In this document: in pieces, positions 49,201 through 50,701 of the stretch
How the letters are laid out: each line of letters opens with the position of its first letter
Numbering within the stretch: the first letter of the stretch is position 1
Origin: Petrolisthes cinctipes
Lineage: Eukaryota > Arthropoda > Malacostraca > Decapoda > Porcellanidae
Assembly: GCA_033782935.1 (NCBI GenBank)
Contig: JAWQEG010000725.1
Coordinates: 174,501-238,500, forward strand
Length of the DNA: 64,000 nt
Reading direction: 5' to 3'
The notes under the pieces: model-generated
The model's database searches: none
Told to the model about the DNA's origin: nothing
What the model saw: the letters and a program-made list of their open reading frames with translations, nothing else
Translations under genes and position numbers: made by a program

Positions 49201-50701
49201 ATTGATATTCTGGTTAAGACCAAAGGATGCCAAGGTTAGGTCCCGAAGGATGCCATGATTAGGTCCCAAAGAATGCCAAGATTAGGTCCCGAAGGGTACC
49301 AAGGTTAGGTCCCGAAGTATGCCAAGGTTAGGTCCTGAAGTATGGCAAGGTTAGGTCCTGAAGTGTGCCAAGGTTAGGTCCCGAAGGATGCCCCCTTCTA
49401 GGTTAGGTTAGGTCAGGTCAGGTAAATCTTTAATTCTGTAATATCTCGATGATATGGTTAAGACCTAAGGATGCCCGATCCAGGTTGGGTTAGAAAAAAT
49501 TTGGCTCGGGTTTCCACATTAAAGCTTGTTGAAAATTGGAAAACCCGAGCTAATTTTTGCAGAAACTTGGCTCGGGTATTCCACCTTTTGTCATTTATGG
49601 CATGTATGGGTGCAATATAGAAAGGCAAATATACTATATTATGAGTTTTCCCCCCACCCAAAACCCCCAATTTTCCAGGCTCTCTCCCAAGATTGTTGGG
49701 TGGGGGGGAGGGGGGCTATCTCCAAAACAAAGCATTTCCCAAAGAAACGAAGGTCAGTATCACTCAAATCACACTAAAACCTTCTAGGAATTATATATTT
49801 TTCCTATGAAATCCTCTTGTGGCAACTTGTAAAAATTTACCGAAAATACACATCTATAAATGTTAACGGTCATCCTACTATCCTCCCTCCTTCTGCGAGT
49901 TCTGTCCTTACTCCTTCAGTTGTTTAACTAACATTAGATAGGGAGGGTGTTGACCCATGCTCCTGTTGGCAGTATGCTCTTATATTTCTTATATTATTTG
50001 AGTGGCTATCGAAAAGGCTCTCTATCTGTATAGAAAATCATTATAATATTGCTATTTACATGTATGTTGTGTAAATTACTTTATATGGTAATGTATTATT
50101 ATAAAATTAAGCAATAAGCAATAACATATTCAAGTGACAGGAGGAGGTGGGGGGGCTGCTTGGACAAATGACTCTTGGTAAGGATTGAAGGGATAGTCGA
50201 AGGTCTTACCTTCATGCCAGTTGATGGTTGAAGGGAAGGTCCGTGCCTTGACCCTCCCGAGTCTTAATACCTTCATTTCTCATGAATAATTTTGCTGTTT
50301 TATAATAAAAACGAGAGTTAGCACACCGAACTATATATACGAATATTGTTCTTGTTTCAGCAAGTGTGTGACGGCTGCAATGCTGCCATCAAAATATTCC
50401 CAGTTATTATAAGTATTTGAAAAAACCTATACAATAATAGTAATTTTACAATGTAGTTACAACTGTGATTTCTGACCTGACCTAACTTGATCTATCTTGC
50501 AGCCATGTGGTGGTGGCACCCAGTTCCTCTGATGAGTACGCAGGCAACGCCTTCGCCGGGCTGACTGACGCACTGAATGGCATTGAATCACTCAGCCCTG
50601 AGGAACAGGAGGATAGGTGGAGGGAATTTTCTCAGCACCTTGCAGCCGTCACACACTTTCTGGGTGTAGCTGCCAAAGTTCTCACTCTGGACCTTTGGTA
50701 A
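4809..50701 (+). CDS. Glutamate carboxypeptidase II / NAALADase-like M28 metallopeptidase (partial, multi-exon)
   Basis: Nine exons with consistent phases encode about 408 residues of a protein whose family is normally ~750 residues. Missing are the N-terminal cytoplasmic tail, membrane anchor and most of the protease-associated domain, plus one internal exon. Family members are type II membrane or secreted di-zinc peptidases that remove C-terminal acidic or other residues from peptides. The zinc site is complete: His in GNHRD, Asp in LDPSSG, catalytic Glu plus ligand Glu in AAEEYG, Asp in NVD, and His in PLYHTLYET. The helical dimerisation domain follows (VLPFSLVEY to the C-terminus). Compared with human GCPII from memory, two S1' glutamate-binding positions differ: Lys before Tyr in KYAG is Glu (DEYAG), and the first Arg of the R-x-R patch is Asp (LDIRYT). 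Substrate preference may therefore differ. NAALADL-type members are an alternative label. Introns hold almost all the mobile elements of the window. Confidence 0.9.
5430..5915. mobile_element. ~0.49 kb TIR element in intron
   Basis: The left end GGCCGGTATTCACAAAA and the right end (reverse complement of GGCCCATATTCACAAAA) form terminal inverted repeats. Several smaller inverted pairs involving GATTATC/CATTCATGCC occur inside. There is no coding sequence. The ends resemble the terminal sequence at 40379 (GGGGCCGGATACTCAAACAG), so a Harbinger-like origin is possible. No clear target duplication was seen. Confidence 0.5.
5916..6615. other. Intron sequence, AT-rich, no gene seen
   Basis: This is AT-rich intronic DNA between the TIR element and DIRS copy 1. 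Apart from a short T run near 6200 I see no repeat, RNA gene or coding potential here. Confidence 0.6.
6627..6836 (+). repeat. DIRS copy 1 left inverted terminal repeat
   Basis: The 210 bases starting GTGAAACCAGTACAGCTGG and ending GCTCGTCCACT are the reverse complement of 13817-14026. Short frames inside both arms are mirror images and are not genes. Confidence 0.95.
7248..7262 (+). CDS. Candidate five-codon leader exon of DIRS gag
   Basis: ATG TGT CCC CTC TCG is followed directly by a donor-like GTAAGG. The acceptor TTCTTTTCTCCCCCAG ends at 7629 and joins it in frame, phase 0, to the gag cysteine-rich start (CCT ACT CGT...). If used, the 367-base intron 7263-7629 is removed. The alternative is an unspliced start at the ATG at 7603. 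Copy 2 preserves the arrangement. Confidence 0.4.
7603..9998 (+). CDS. DIRS copy 1 gag-like protein, three exons
   Basis: The exons are 7603-9302, 9419-9679 and 9779-9998, joined by two predicted GT-AG introns that restore a single frame. The N-terminus has a Cys/His-rich segment ([24 protein letters not shown]), a likely zinc-binding module. A Ser/Arg and poly-Ser tract (about residues 195-245) and a Pro-rich region follow. A conserved-looking globular region spans roughly residues 330-560. The third exon supplies a basic Arg/Gln/Pro-rich tail ([12 protein letters not shown]) suited to nucleic-acid binding. It probably packages element RNA. The start is uncertain: it is either 7603 or a spliced leader at 7248. 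Confidence 0.75.
9303..9418 (+). other. Predicted spliceosomal intron 1 in DIRS gag
   Basis: The donor CTAGC|GTGAGTACC and acceptor CCCCTTACAG bound 116 bases. Unspliced, gag stops at once (TGA of GTGAGT). Spliced, GC joins T to make an Ala codon and the next open segment ([16 protein letters not shown]) continues in frame. The same sites are present in copy 2 (28737-28852). Confidence 0.7.
9680..9778 (+). other. Predicted spliceosomal intron 2 in DIRS gag
   Basis: The donor CCAA|GTAAGTACC and acceptor TTTGTCCGTAG bound 99 bases. Without splicing the frame ends at TAA inside the donor. With splicing it enters the basic Arg/Pro-rich tail ([18 protein letters not shown]). Copy 2 has the same sites with a one-base length difference inside the intron. 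Confidence 0.7.
9769..12086 (+). CDS. DIRS copy 1 pol: reverse transcriptase / RNase H / DAM-like region
   Basis: Exon 1 (9769-10107, frame +1 to gag exon 3) carries the N-terminal RT lead-in ([10 protein letters not shown]...IIRQGLSW). Exon 2 (10314-12086) holds the polymerase: [41 protein letters not shown] and the YLDD catalytic box at 10776-10787. RNase H follows ([29 protein letters not shown]), then a tail ([32 protein letters not shown]) matching the DAM-methylase-like region typical of DIRS elements. The last 1.3 kb overlap the recombinase frame. The pol translation start is unclear because exon 1 lies in a second frame over gag exon 3. Confidence 0.88.
10108..10313 (+). other. Predicted spliceosomal intron in DIRS pol
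   Basis: The donor GTTCCG|GTGAGTAAC and acceptor TCTCCCGTTACAG bound 206 bases, phase 0 on both sides. Splicing connects the RT lead-in frame with the polymerase frame. In copy 2 the intron is 27820-28049 and is 24 bases longer through a tandem duplication of the segment holding CAGATTTTCCCTTGCGG, a change expected to be neutral only if the region is removed. Confidence 0.7.
10787..13066 (+). CDS. DIRS copy 1 tyrosine recombinase (C-terminal part of the open frame)
   Basis: The frame is open from 10787, but its first ~1.2 kb lie over pol in another frame and are Pro/Arg/Gly-rich overprint. The real enzyme probably begins near 12000. A SAM-like N-terminal core-binding region ([32 protein letters not shown]) is followed by the catalytic domain: Arg in [12 protein letters not shown], His-x-x-Arg in [13 protein letters not shown], Trp in LGGWAS, and the nucleophile Tyr in FRTRYLF. 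The Arg/His/Arg/Trp/Tyr set is complete, so it should be able to integrate circular element DNA. It ends in a basic tail. How this frame is translated (splicing, reinitiation or frameshift) is not resolved. Confidence 0.88.
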   Translation: MVASRPFQGAGSKQRPGSEGSARGNGVSVEHPQVLSHPHSQAVLARNRVGLSFGHPLSRSRQRPPDPPPRPPGAFFPYFLSPPVGIIARVPKFRGPCNAPGTTETQEADAGGKPPPVPHTQGPSQASVPLSPPPPSPLATSRCPASAGPLGVPSPGDYGGDRRIGRRLGIPVLPGTSTVRGMEGRGKATAHQRPGVDGSEGMAQQTPSVCQDRRPLRYGQRCGRAVPTETGHRTVGNSPVPVRTDFRNSGQEGHSPLGPLRARAGERLGGRPIQVQGDVSRVATASPCVRVSLPSLRDTGGGPIRLPIHGPTPSVPDFLIQNRGGRPGRLHGGLEQVGSSLPLPTPSHFSPPEGDPQAAHFQGEGSPHSPPLASTAVVRRVVPVVPASPSVGIGVPLQHPVCTTPSVTETTRLEFLRGVLSKRFTKETVDKMLRAHRQSSVRQYESCWKRFQDFLRRHPSRVISEDTVLEFLTWLADSTNRAPATVLAHHAALSDPLLLGFNIKVSERPLSLLRMGIRAGTAPHRAQAPSWSLHRVLSYLTFEGVPLEVCHLLQKALFLLALATGYRASQLAALTRHTAFSSVTPNLTSLTISPSPAFLAKNEQADDRIGPLAVPSFLRDGNFHPLCPVHAFVAYVEATRGASPDHLFYNSRSGNPLFPRSIARLLCRVIENGDPGHAPRAHSVRGVAASLAFLRTHSVERVRDLGGWASTPSFRTRYLFHSLSPTPCVAMGTPPPIPQGPRGRHMGGRGRPKRKGRVI
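13161..13166 (+). promoter_or_regulatory. DIRS copy 1 candidate poly(A) signal
   Basis: AATAAA lies about 95 bases after the recombinase stop, in an AT-rich stretch. The same signal is present in copy 2. Confidence 0.4.
13338..13384 (+). repeat. G-run cluster near DIRS 3' end
   Basis: Four or more runs of seven to ten G separated by short A-rich spacers lie on the element sense strand. They could form a G-quadruplex or act as a purine tract. Copy 2 has the complementary C runs at 24748-24795 with different run lengths. Confidence 0.8.
13662..13762 (+). repeat. DIRS copy 1 internal complementary region (circle junction)
   Basis: The first part (AGCAACCAGCTGTACTGG through CCAATAA) is the reverse complement of the left end 6616-6650. 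The remainder (TAGTGCATTTGTCGCGG...) is the reverse complement of the right end up to 14075. The two halves meet without a gap, as if copied from joined element termini. This is the template region proposed for DIRS circle formation. Confidence 0.93.
13817..14026 (+). repeat. DIRS copy 1 right inverted terminal repeat
   Basis: The 210 bases from AGTGGACGAGCGG to GTACTGGTTTCAC are the reverse complement of 6627-6836. The extra right end 14027-14075, up to AATGCACTA, is represented in the internal complementary region but not in the left repeat. Confidence 0.95.
14076..14785. other. Intron sequence, no gene seen
   Basis: This is unique-looking intronic DNA between DIRS copy 1 and exon B. It ends in a usable acceptor. 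I see no repeat, RNA gene or coding potential. Confidence 0.6.
14786..14932 (+). CDS. GCPII-like exon B: catalytic Glu pair and zinc Asp
   Basis: The acceptor is CATTCCGTCAG and the donor is GAAG|GTAAAT; phase 1 to phase 1. It encodes [20 protein letters not shown], then [10 protein letters not shown] and [11 protein letters not shown]. The E-E pair is the general base and a zinc ligand, and the Asp of NVD is another ligand. The exon lies in the loop between the two inverted DIRS copies. Confidence 0.93.
15041..16561. mobile_element. ~1.5 kb DNA element with ~320 bp terminal inverted repeats
   Basis: 15041-15362 (from CTACTAACGCTTTCAGGGCC) and 16196-16561 are near-perfect reverse complements. 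The shared landmarks are ACCTTCCGCTAATTTTTGGC, CGAGAAATGCGTCATTTTT and GTGACGTATATACCACGTC. The right arm is longer because of an expanded GA run. The 0.83 kb core has only short frames (for example 15683-15919 minus) with no recognisable transposase. No convincing target duplication was seen. A divergent single arm occurs at 47.2-47.4 kb. Confidence 0.8.
16216..16271 (+). repeat. (GA)n microsatellite inside the right TIR
   Basis: About 27 AG dinucleotides lie here. The matching place in the left arm (15320-15342) has only a few TC units, so the tract expanded after the element was formed. Confidence 0.95.
16562..16960 (-). pseudogene. LINE reverse-transcriptase remnant (CR1/Jockey-like)
   Basis: On the minus strand the text reads [20 protein letters not shown] and, after a frame change, [11 protein letters not shown]. 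These are the RT motifs around the ADD catalytic box. Stops and frameshifts are present. The remnant starts exactly at the right edge of the long-TIR element, so that element may have inserted at or into it. Confidence 0.7.
16961..17561. other. Intron sequence, no gene seen
   Basis: This is AT-rich DNA between the LINE remnant and exon C. Weak LINE homology may continue leftward (CAAAAGCTTTTAATATATC). No other feature was recognised. Confidence 0.5.
17562..17629 (+). CDS. GCPII-like exon C
   Basis: The acceptor is CGCATCTCCAG and the donor is CTAAG|GTGAGA; phase 1 to phase 0. It encodes [20 protein letters not shown] followed by AK, which follows directly on the IEG of exon B as in the family (IEG-N-x-T-L-R). 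It also lies between the DIRS copies. The next exon in protein order was not found. Confidence 0.88.
17756..19070 (+). mobile_element. PIF/Harbinger-like DNA transposon, 1315 bp
   Basis: The left end GGGGCGGGATGCACGAAAGA and the right end (reverse complement of GGGGCGGATGCACGAAAGAC) form the TIRs. They are flanked by the 3 bp duplication CTG at 17753-17755 and 19071-19073, a length typical of PIF/Harbinger. Subterminal copies of CCTTAG/CTAAGG are frequent at both ends. It holds one Myb-like frame and no transposase, so it is non-autonomous or internally deleted. It sits just after exon C. Confidence 0.8.
18029..18304 (+). CDS. Myb/SANT-like protein fragment of the Harbinger-like element
   Basis: The likely original start is the internal Met at about 18149 ([20 protein letters not shown]). 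A basic nuclear-localisation-like KRARR is followed by Y-T-A-A-D-E-E-L and a following W, the beginning of a Myb/SANT helix pattern. Harbinger elements encode such a DNA-binding partner next to a transposase. The frame ends early, after about 52 residues from that Met, so it is a truncated remnant. Classification rests on this short motif and the surrounding TIRs. Confidence 0.5.
   Translation: MTAYHRKQTNYSFSLREVGDEHCVRFLEYRSVYFGILLLNMGEEPPTKRARRANYTAADEELMIMITEWKKREHIFWWLPFVHITPEYALI
19120..19265 (+). repeat. Dispersed repeat, LINE 3' end type with TCAA tail (copy 1)
   Basis: It is homologous to 32950-33117: CGGCCCCAGCCACT, TAGTTCTTC(A/G)ACTGT and GCTTGCTGTCT, ending in ATCAATCAATC units. 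Such tails mark LINE 3' ends in this genome. No coding part is attached. Confidence 0.65.
19266..20037. other. Unassigned intron sequence
   Basis: GC-richer DNA with several short frames and no recognised protein. The parts near 19480-19560 and 19640-19800 look repeat-like (GGTGGTGGAGG, TTAAAGGTTAAAGG), and part may be body sequence of the adjoining SINE. Nothing firmer can be said. Confidence 0.4.
20038..20112 (-). mobile_element. tRNA-derived SINE head
   Basis: Read on the minus strand, GCTAGCACAGTGGTAGAGTG matches a pol III A-box region of a tRNA. About 30 bases on, GGTCCAGCATTTGGTCC is a decayed B-box. It cannot fold as a functional tRNA. The SINE body should extend to lower coordinates, but its end was not defined. 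Confidence 0.6.
20160..23065 (+). mobile_element. Degenerate non-LTR retrotransposon with RT and RNase H
   Basis: An ORF1-like part (20321-20935) is followed, after an internal deletion, by reverse transcriptase ([39 protein letters not shown] with a changed YxDD box, [24 protein letters not shown]). An RNase H then appears in shifted frames ([39 protein letters not shown]). Presence of RNase H suggests the I/R1 side of LINEs. Frameshifts and stops are frequent. The 3' UTR runs to an AATAAATCAATAAATCAATC tail at about 23041-23065. Other pieces of this family occur at 4.2, 40.0 and 43.3 kb. Confidence 0.85.
23066..24051. other. Intron sequence, no gene seen
   Basis: This AT-rich stretch precedes DIRS copy 2. 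Frames of 60-97 codons occur but show no recognisable motif or splice-supported host exon. The missing GCPII-like exon was searched for here and not found. Confidence 0.5.
24101..24310 (-). repeat. DIRS copy 2 right inverted terminal repeat
   Basis: The 210 bases beginning GTGAAACCAGTACAGCTGG are the reverse complement of 31320-31529. The outer extension 24052-24100 holds the element's right end. Confidence 0.95.
24365..24465 (-). repeat. DIRS copy 2 internal complementary region
   Basis: It contains the joined image of both element termini (...AATGCACTATTATTGGTATA...), identical in design to 13662-13762 of copy 1. Confidence 0.93.
25067..27346 (-). CDS. DIRS copy 2 tyrosine recombinase
   Basis: The frame has the same length as in copy 1 (759 codons, of which the first ~400 overprint pol). 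The catalytic Arg (TGYRASQL), His-x-x-Arg (HSVR), Trp (GGWAS) and Tyr (RTRYLF) are all intact. Two substitutions are visible near the C-terminus: ST-S-SFR for ST-P-SFR, and SPT-L-CVA for SPT-P-CVA. Neither touches the catalytic set, so the enzyme is probably functional if expressed. Its translation mechanism is as unclear as in copy 1. Confidence 0.88.
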   Translation of the reverse strand: MVASRPFQGAGSKQRPGSEGSARGNGVSVEHPQVLSHPHSQAVLARNRVGLSFGHPLSRSRQRPPDPPPRPPGAFFPYFLSPPVGIIARVPKFRGPCNAPGTTETQEADAGGKPPPVPHTQGPSQASVPLSPPPPSPLATSRCPASAGPLGVPSPGDYGGDRRIGRRLGIPVLPGTSTVRGMEGRGKATAHQRPGVDGSEGMAQQTPSVCQDRRPLRYGQRCGRAVPTETGHRTVGNSPVPVRTDFRNSGQEGHSPLGPLRARAGERLGGRPIQVQGDVSRVATASPCVRVSLPSLRDTGGGPIRLPIHGPTPSVPDFLIQNRGGRPGRLHGGLEQVGSSLPLPTPSHFSPPEGDPQAAHFQGEGSPHSPPLASTAVVRRVVPVVPASPSVGIGVPLQHPVCTTPSVTETTRLEFLRGVLSKRFTKETVDKMLRAHRQSSVRQYESCWKRFQDFLRRHPSRVISEDTVLEFLTWLADSTNRAPATVLAHHAALSDPLLLGFNIKVSERPLSLLRMGIRAGTAPHRAQAPSWSLHRVLSYLTFEGVPLEVCHLLQKALFLLALATGYRASQLAALTRHTAFSSVTPNLTSLTISPSPAFLAKNEQADDRIGPLAVPSFLRDGNFHPLCPVHAFVAYVEATRGASPDHLFYNSRSGNPLFPRSIARLLCRVIENGDPGHAPRAHSVRGVAASLAFLRTHSVERVRDLGGWASTSSFRTRYLFHSLSPTLCVAMGTPPPIPQGPRGRHMGGRGRPKRKGRVI
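26047..28385 (-). CDS. DIRS copy 2 pol: RT / RNase H / DAM-like region
   Basis: Exons are 28050-28385 and 26047-27819, separated by the predicted intron 27820-28049. The YLDD box, RNase H residues and DAM-like tail are as in copy 1. One codon is missing in exon 1 (SRSPSPSTT against [10 protein letters not shown]). The 24 bp duplication falls wholly in the intron. Without splicing an ATG at 28011 would give a polymerase frame with an extra repeat of the FPCGQNQI unit. Confidence 0.87.
28159..30552 (-). CDS. DIRS copy 2 gag-like protein, three exons
   Basis: Exons are about 28853-30552, 28476-28736 and 28159-28376, with introns at 28737-28852 and about 28377-28475. The Cys/His-rich start, poly-Ser tract, Pro-rich middle and basic tail are kept. 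Differences from copy 1 include RVTSPSAR for [19 protein letters not shown] for [11 protein letters not shown] and ARLAARQ for ARLATRQ. Substitutions are few and no frame is broken, in line with a recent common source. Confidence 0.75.
31320..31529 (-). repeat. DIRS copy 2 left inverted terminal repeat
   Basis: Reverse complement of 24101-24310. The element ends at about 31540 with the complement of TTATTGGTATAG. Confidence 0.95.
31541..31997. other. Intron sequence, no gene seen
   Basis: C/T-rich then AT-rich DNA following DIRS copy 2. It may be the decayed continuation of the LINE remnant at 31998, but I could not read a protein through it. Confidence 0.4.
31998..32185 (-). pseudogene. LINE reverse-transcriptase remnant
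   Basis: The minus strand reads [14 protein letters not shown] and [15 protein letters not shown], matching the K-A-Y-D-R-V-D-R...L-K-A-I-x-S-L-Y region of the RT type seen intact at 59372. It is too short and decayed to classify. Confidence 0.55.
32391..32456. repeat. (TAA)n/(TTA)n microsatellite, palindromic
   Basis: TAA units switch to TTA units in the middle, so the tract can fold on itself. Neighbouring DNA on both sides is also built from TAA-like triplets. Long frames across it are low-complexity artefacts. Confidence 0.95.
32950..33117 (+). repeat. Dispersed repeat, LINE 3' end type with TCAA tail (copy 2)
   Basis: Homologous to 19120-19265, ending in seven or eight ATCA units at 33088-33117. 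It shows no coding sequence. Confidence 0.65.
33118..34000. other. Intron sequence, no gene seen
   Basis: AT-rich DNA with no recognised repeat. A short frame at 33731-33919 has no identifiable domain or good splice sites, and it does not read as the missing host exon. Confidence 0.5.
34001..34047. repeat. Interstitial telomere-like (CCTAA)n tract
   Basis: Seven or so CCTAA units with single interruptions correspond to the arthropod telomere repeat TTAGG. Similar short tracts are at 49400-49425 and 60955-60968. Confidence 0.7.
34272..34362 (+). CDS. GCPII-like exon D: substrate-pocket strand
   Basis: The acceptor is TTGTGTTTCAG and the donor is GGGCCG|GTAAGC. It begins with one base completing a codon and ends in phase 0. 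It encodes [20 protein letters not shown] and then [10 protein letters not shown]. This aligns with the G-S-G-N-D-F...R-A-R-Y-T segment of GCPII: the pocket Asn is Ser and the first patch Arg is Asp, while the second Arg is kept. Confidence 0.9.
34690..35600. mobile_element. Fold-back (inverted-repeat) element
   Basis: 34730-34800 (TTGGCTCCTGACGTCTCTGA...TATGATTGGTTGG) and 35485-35570 are imperfect reverse complements (CCAATCATAAACGAG...GACGTCAGACGCAATC). The arms continue weakly outward through GGCC(T/C)GCA. The GC-rich middle (34900-35370) has frames up to 127 codons without recognisable motifs. Ends are approximate. Confidence 0.5.
35601..37114. other. Intron sequence, no gene seen
   Basis: AT-rich DNA with a short (TAA)n at 36678-36700. 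Several 60-97 codon frames lack motifs. It ends in the acceptor of exon E. Confidence 0.55.
37115..37255 (+). CDS. GCPII-like exon E: last zinc ligand
   Basis: The acceptor is TTGTGCATCAG and the donor is TCTAAG|GTAGGT; phase 0 to phase 0, 47 codons. It encodes [20 protein letters not shown], then [20 protein letters not shown] and VDFADSK. The His of PLYH is the final zinc ligand, and Tyr just before it is the conserved pocket Tyr. Confidence 0.93.
37341..38198. mobile_element. 858 bp TA-flanked TIR element with ~240 bp arms
   Basis: The left arm starts TAGTCTATTCCAACAATCGG and the right arm is its reverse complement, with matches through GAGCATCTGGTTC, AACGTGTCAGA/TCTAACACG and TTATATAATTGCC. 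TA flanks both ends (37339-37340, 38199-38200). The core has no transposase. It is a long-TIR, probably Tc1/mariner-type, non-autonomous element just after exon E. Confidence 0.8.
38201..40057. other. Intron sequence with imperfect CAGT repeats
   Basis: Mostly AT-rich, without a recognised gene. 39245-39360 is built from CAGT/CAGC tetramers (AGTCAGTCAGTCAGC). 40000-40054 matches the 3' part of the LINE at 22640-22690 (GAGTAC(C/T)...GGGACGGT(C/T)CTTA), a short LINE remnant on which the next MITE sits. Confidence 0.5.
40058..40277. mobile_element. ~215 bp MITE family, copy A
   Basis: TIRs CAGCC(A/T)CAATCAAATA are flanked by TA on both sides. The interior has AACCCCCTCAATTATTATTG and AAAATCATACACGTGTTG. 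The longer arms extend to CCGACACCTTCCTTCCATCG. It has no coding capacity. It is in the same orientation as copy B. Confidence 0.85.
40379..43000 (-). mobile_element. Decayed PIF/Harbinger transposon
   Basis: The left end is GGGGCCGGATACTCAAACAG followed by a cluster of CTTAGGA/TCCTAA subterminal repeats (40390-40575). A transposase remnant lies at 42680-42890 on the minus strand. The right terminus was not identified; 42900-43000 is an estimate. The AT-rich middle is non-coding, with a short tandem repeat at 42476-42540 (GATAAGCCTAAACCAGTAAA units). Confidence 0.55.
42680..42890 (-). pseudogene. Harbinger transposase remnant
   Basis: The minus strand reads [20 protein letters not shown], a helix-turn-helix-like start, then [12 protein letters not shown], and, after one stop codon, [23 protein letters not shown]-x-I-D-C-T-H is the hallmark around the first catalytic Asp of Harbinger/HARBI1-type transposases. 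The rest of the DDE domain is gone. It is a decayed fragment with no likely activity. Confidence 0.7.
43280..43470 (+). mobile_element. LINE 3' end fragment next to exon F
   Basis: Homologous to the 3' UTR at 22830-22970 (TGAGTTTTAG(A/T)TGATATG, ATCATGCTGCTTCTCCC, AGTGAAGCCTG), ending in AATCAATCAATCC. Its tail stops about 20 bases before the acceptor of the host exon at 43486. Confidence 0.75.
43486..43591 (+). CDS. GCPII-like exon F: start of helical dimerisation domain
   Basis: The acceptor is CACTATTTTAG and the donor is ATGG|GTGGGT; phase 0 to phase 1. It encodes [20 protein letters not shown], then [15 protein letters not shown], matching the LPF..x..Y segment after the catalytic domain. 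A LINE 3' tail ends about 25 bases upstream, so only a short pyrimidine tract separates the insertion from the acceptor. Confidence 0.88.
43652..43864. mobile_element. ~215 bp MITE family, copy B
   Basis: 213 bases with TIRs CAGCCACAATC(C)AATA and TA on each side (43650-43651, 43865-43866). Interior AACCCCCTCAATTATCATTA as in copy A. It lies in the intron just after exon F. Confidence 0.85.
44049..44261. mobile_element. ~215 bp MITE family, copy C (inverted relative to A and B)
   Basis: 213 bases with TIRs CAGCCACAATCAAATA. The right flank is TA and the left flank is CA, consistent with a mutated TA. The internal sequence is the reverse complement of copies A and B (GTTGAGGGGGTTGAGTTGAC class). 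Confidence 0.85.
44426..44769. mobile_element. ~0.34 kb TIR element
   Basis: The left arm GGTTTGGC...TGTGGCACCACT and the right arm AGTGGTGCCACA...GCCAAAC are inverted, with outer matches through TAACGAGC/GCTCGTTA. A second inner inverted pair (GATTCCTCCAAA and TTTGGAGGATT) lies inside. It is non-coding; the ends are approximate to a few bases. Confidence 0.6.
44782..44991. mobile_element. ~215 bp MITE family, copy D
   Basis: 210 bases with TIRs CAGCCACAATCAAATA and TA on each side (44780-44781, 44992-44993). Same orientation as copy C. Confidence 0.85.
45418..45499 (+). CDS. GCPII-like exon G
   Basis: The acceptor is TCTTTTTTGCAG and the donor is GCCGG|GTTAGT; phase 1 to phase 2. It encodes [20 protein letters not shown] and LPSEDLAG, a helical segment of the C-terminal domain. 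The amphipathic pattern and intron phases agree with both neighbours. Confidence 0.82.
45635..45903. mobile_element. hAT-type MITE with perfect 8 bp duplication
   Basis: The ends CAGTGGTTCCCAAACTTTTT and the reverse complement of CAGCATTTTCCAAACTGGG have the hAT CAGNG-like form. The 8-base sequence CCCTAGAT is repeated exactly at 45627-45634 and 45904-45911. The interior has a short (CT)n and inverted pairs of GGGGGAAA. It is non-coding. Confidence 0.9.
45912..47199. other. Intron sequence with an unidentified open frame
   Basis: A frame of 157 codons at 46445-46918 (+) begins [12 protein letters not shown] and contains a poly-Phe stretch from a T-run. I recognise no domain. The frame is probably chance or a decayed element. 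No splice-supported host exon was found. Confidence 0.4.
47200..47440. repeat. Divergent single arm of the 15-16.5 kb long-TIR family
   Basis: CCTTCCGCTAATTTTCACAA, TTATTAACCAAA and TTAAGACACTTGTC parallel 15147-15212 (CCTTCCGCTAATTTTTGGCA, ATTAAGGCACTTGTCCC). The opposite arm was not found. Confidence 0.5.
47675..47767 (+). CDS. GCPII-like exon H
   Basis: The acceptor is TTTATGATAG and the donor is TACAA|GTGAGT; phase 2 to phase 2. It encodes [20 protein letters not shown] and [10 protein letters not shown], the highly conserved N-D-Q-x-M-x-x-E-R-x-F-x-D-x-x-G-L-P-x-R segment. A minisatellite starts about 14 bases inside the following intron. Confidence 0.92.
47781..47925. repeat. ~42 bp minisatellite beside the exon H donor
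   Basis: Three and a half copies of a unit around CACACCACATCACAACAAAA and CACTGTGTGCTTCC. It begins only 14 bases after the splice donor of the exon at 47675-47767. Confidence 0.85.
48311..49836. mobile_element. ~1.5 kb element with 20 bp TIRs
   Basis: ATTTTTACAAGTTGCCACAA at 48311-48330 is the exact reverse complement of 49817-49836. The interior includes a minisatellite and no transposase. The pairing is exact, but with no duplication flanks the element status is moderate. Confidence 0.55.
49217..49425. repeat. ~24 bp minisatellite with TTAGG-like core
   Basis: About seven units of the form AAGGATGCCAAGGTTAGGTC(CCG), with AGGTTAGGT in most. It is followed by GGTTAGGTTAGGTCAGGTCA, a telomere-like tract, at 49400-49425. 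Confidence 0.85.
50503..50701 (+). CDS. GCPII-like terminal exon
   Basis: The acceptor is CTATCTTGCAG; the stop is TAA at 50699-50701. It encodes [28 protein letters not shown] and a C-terminal helix ending LTLDLW. The APSS..x..YAG..F motif is diagnostic of the family. The residue before the conserved pocket Tyr is Glu where human GCPII has Lys. The length and end position agree with a natural C-terminus. Confidence 0.93.
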
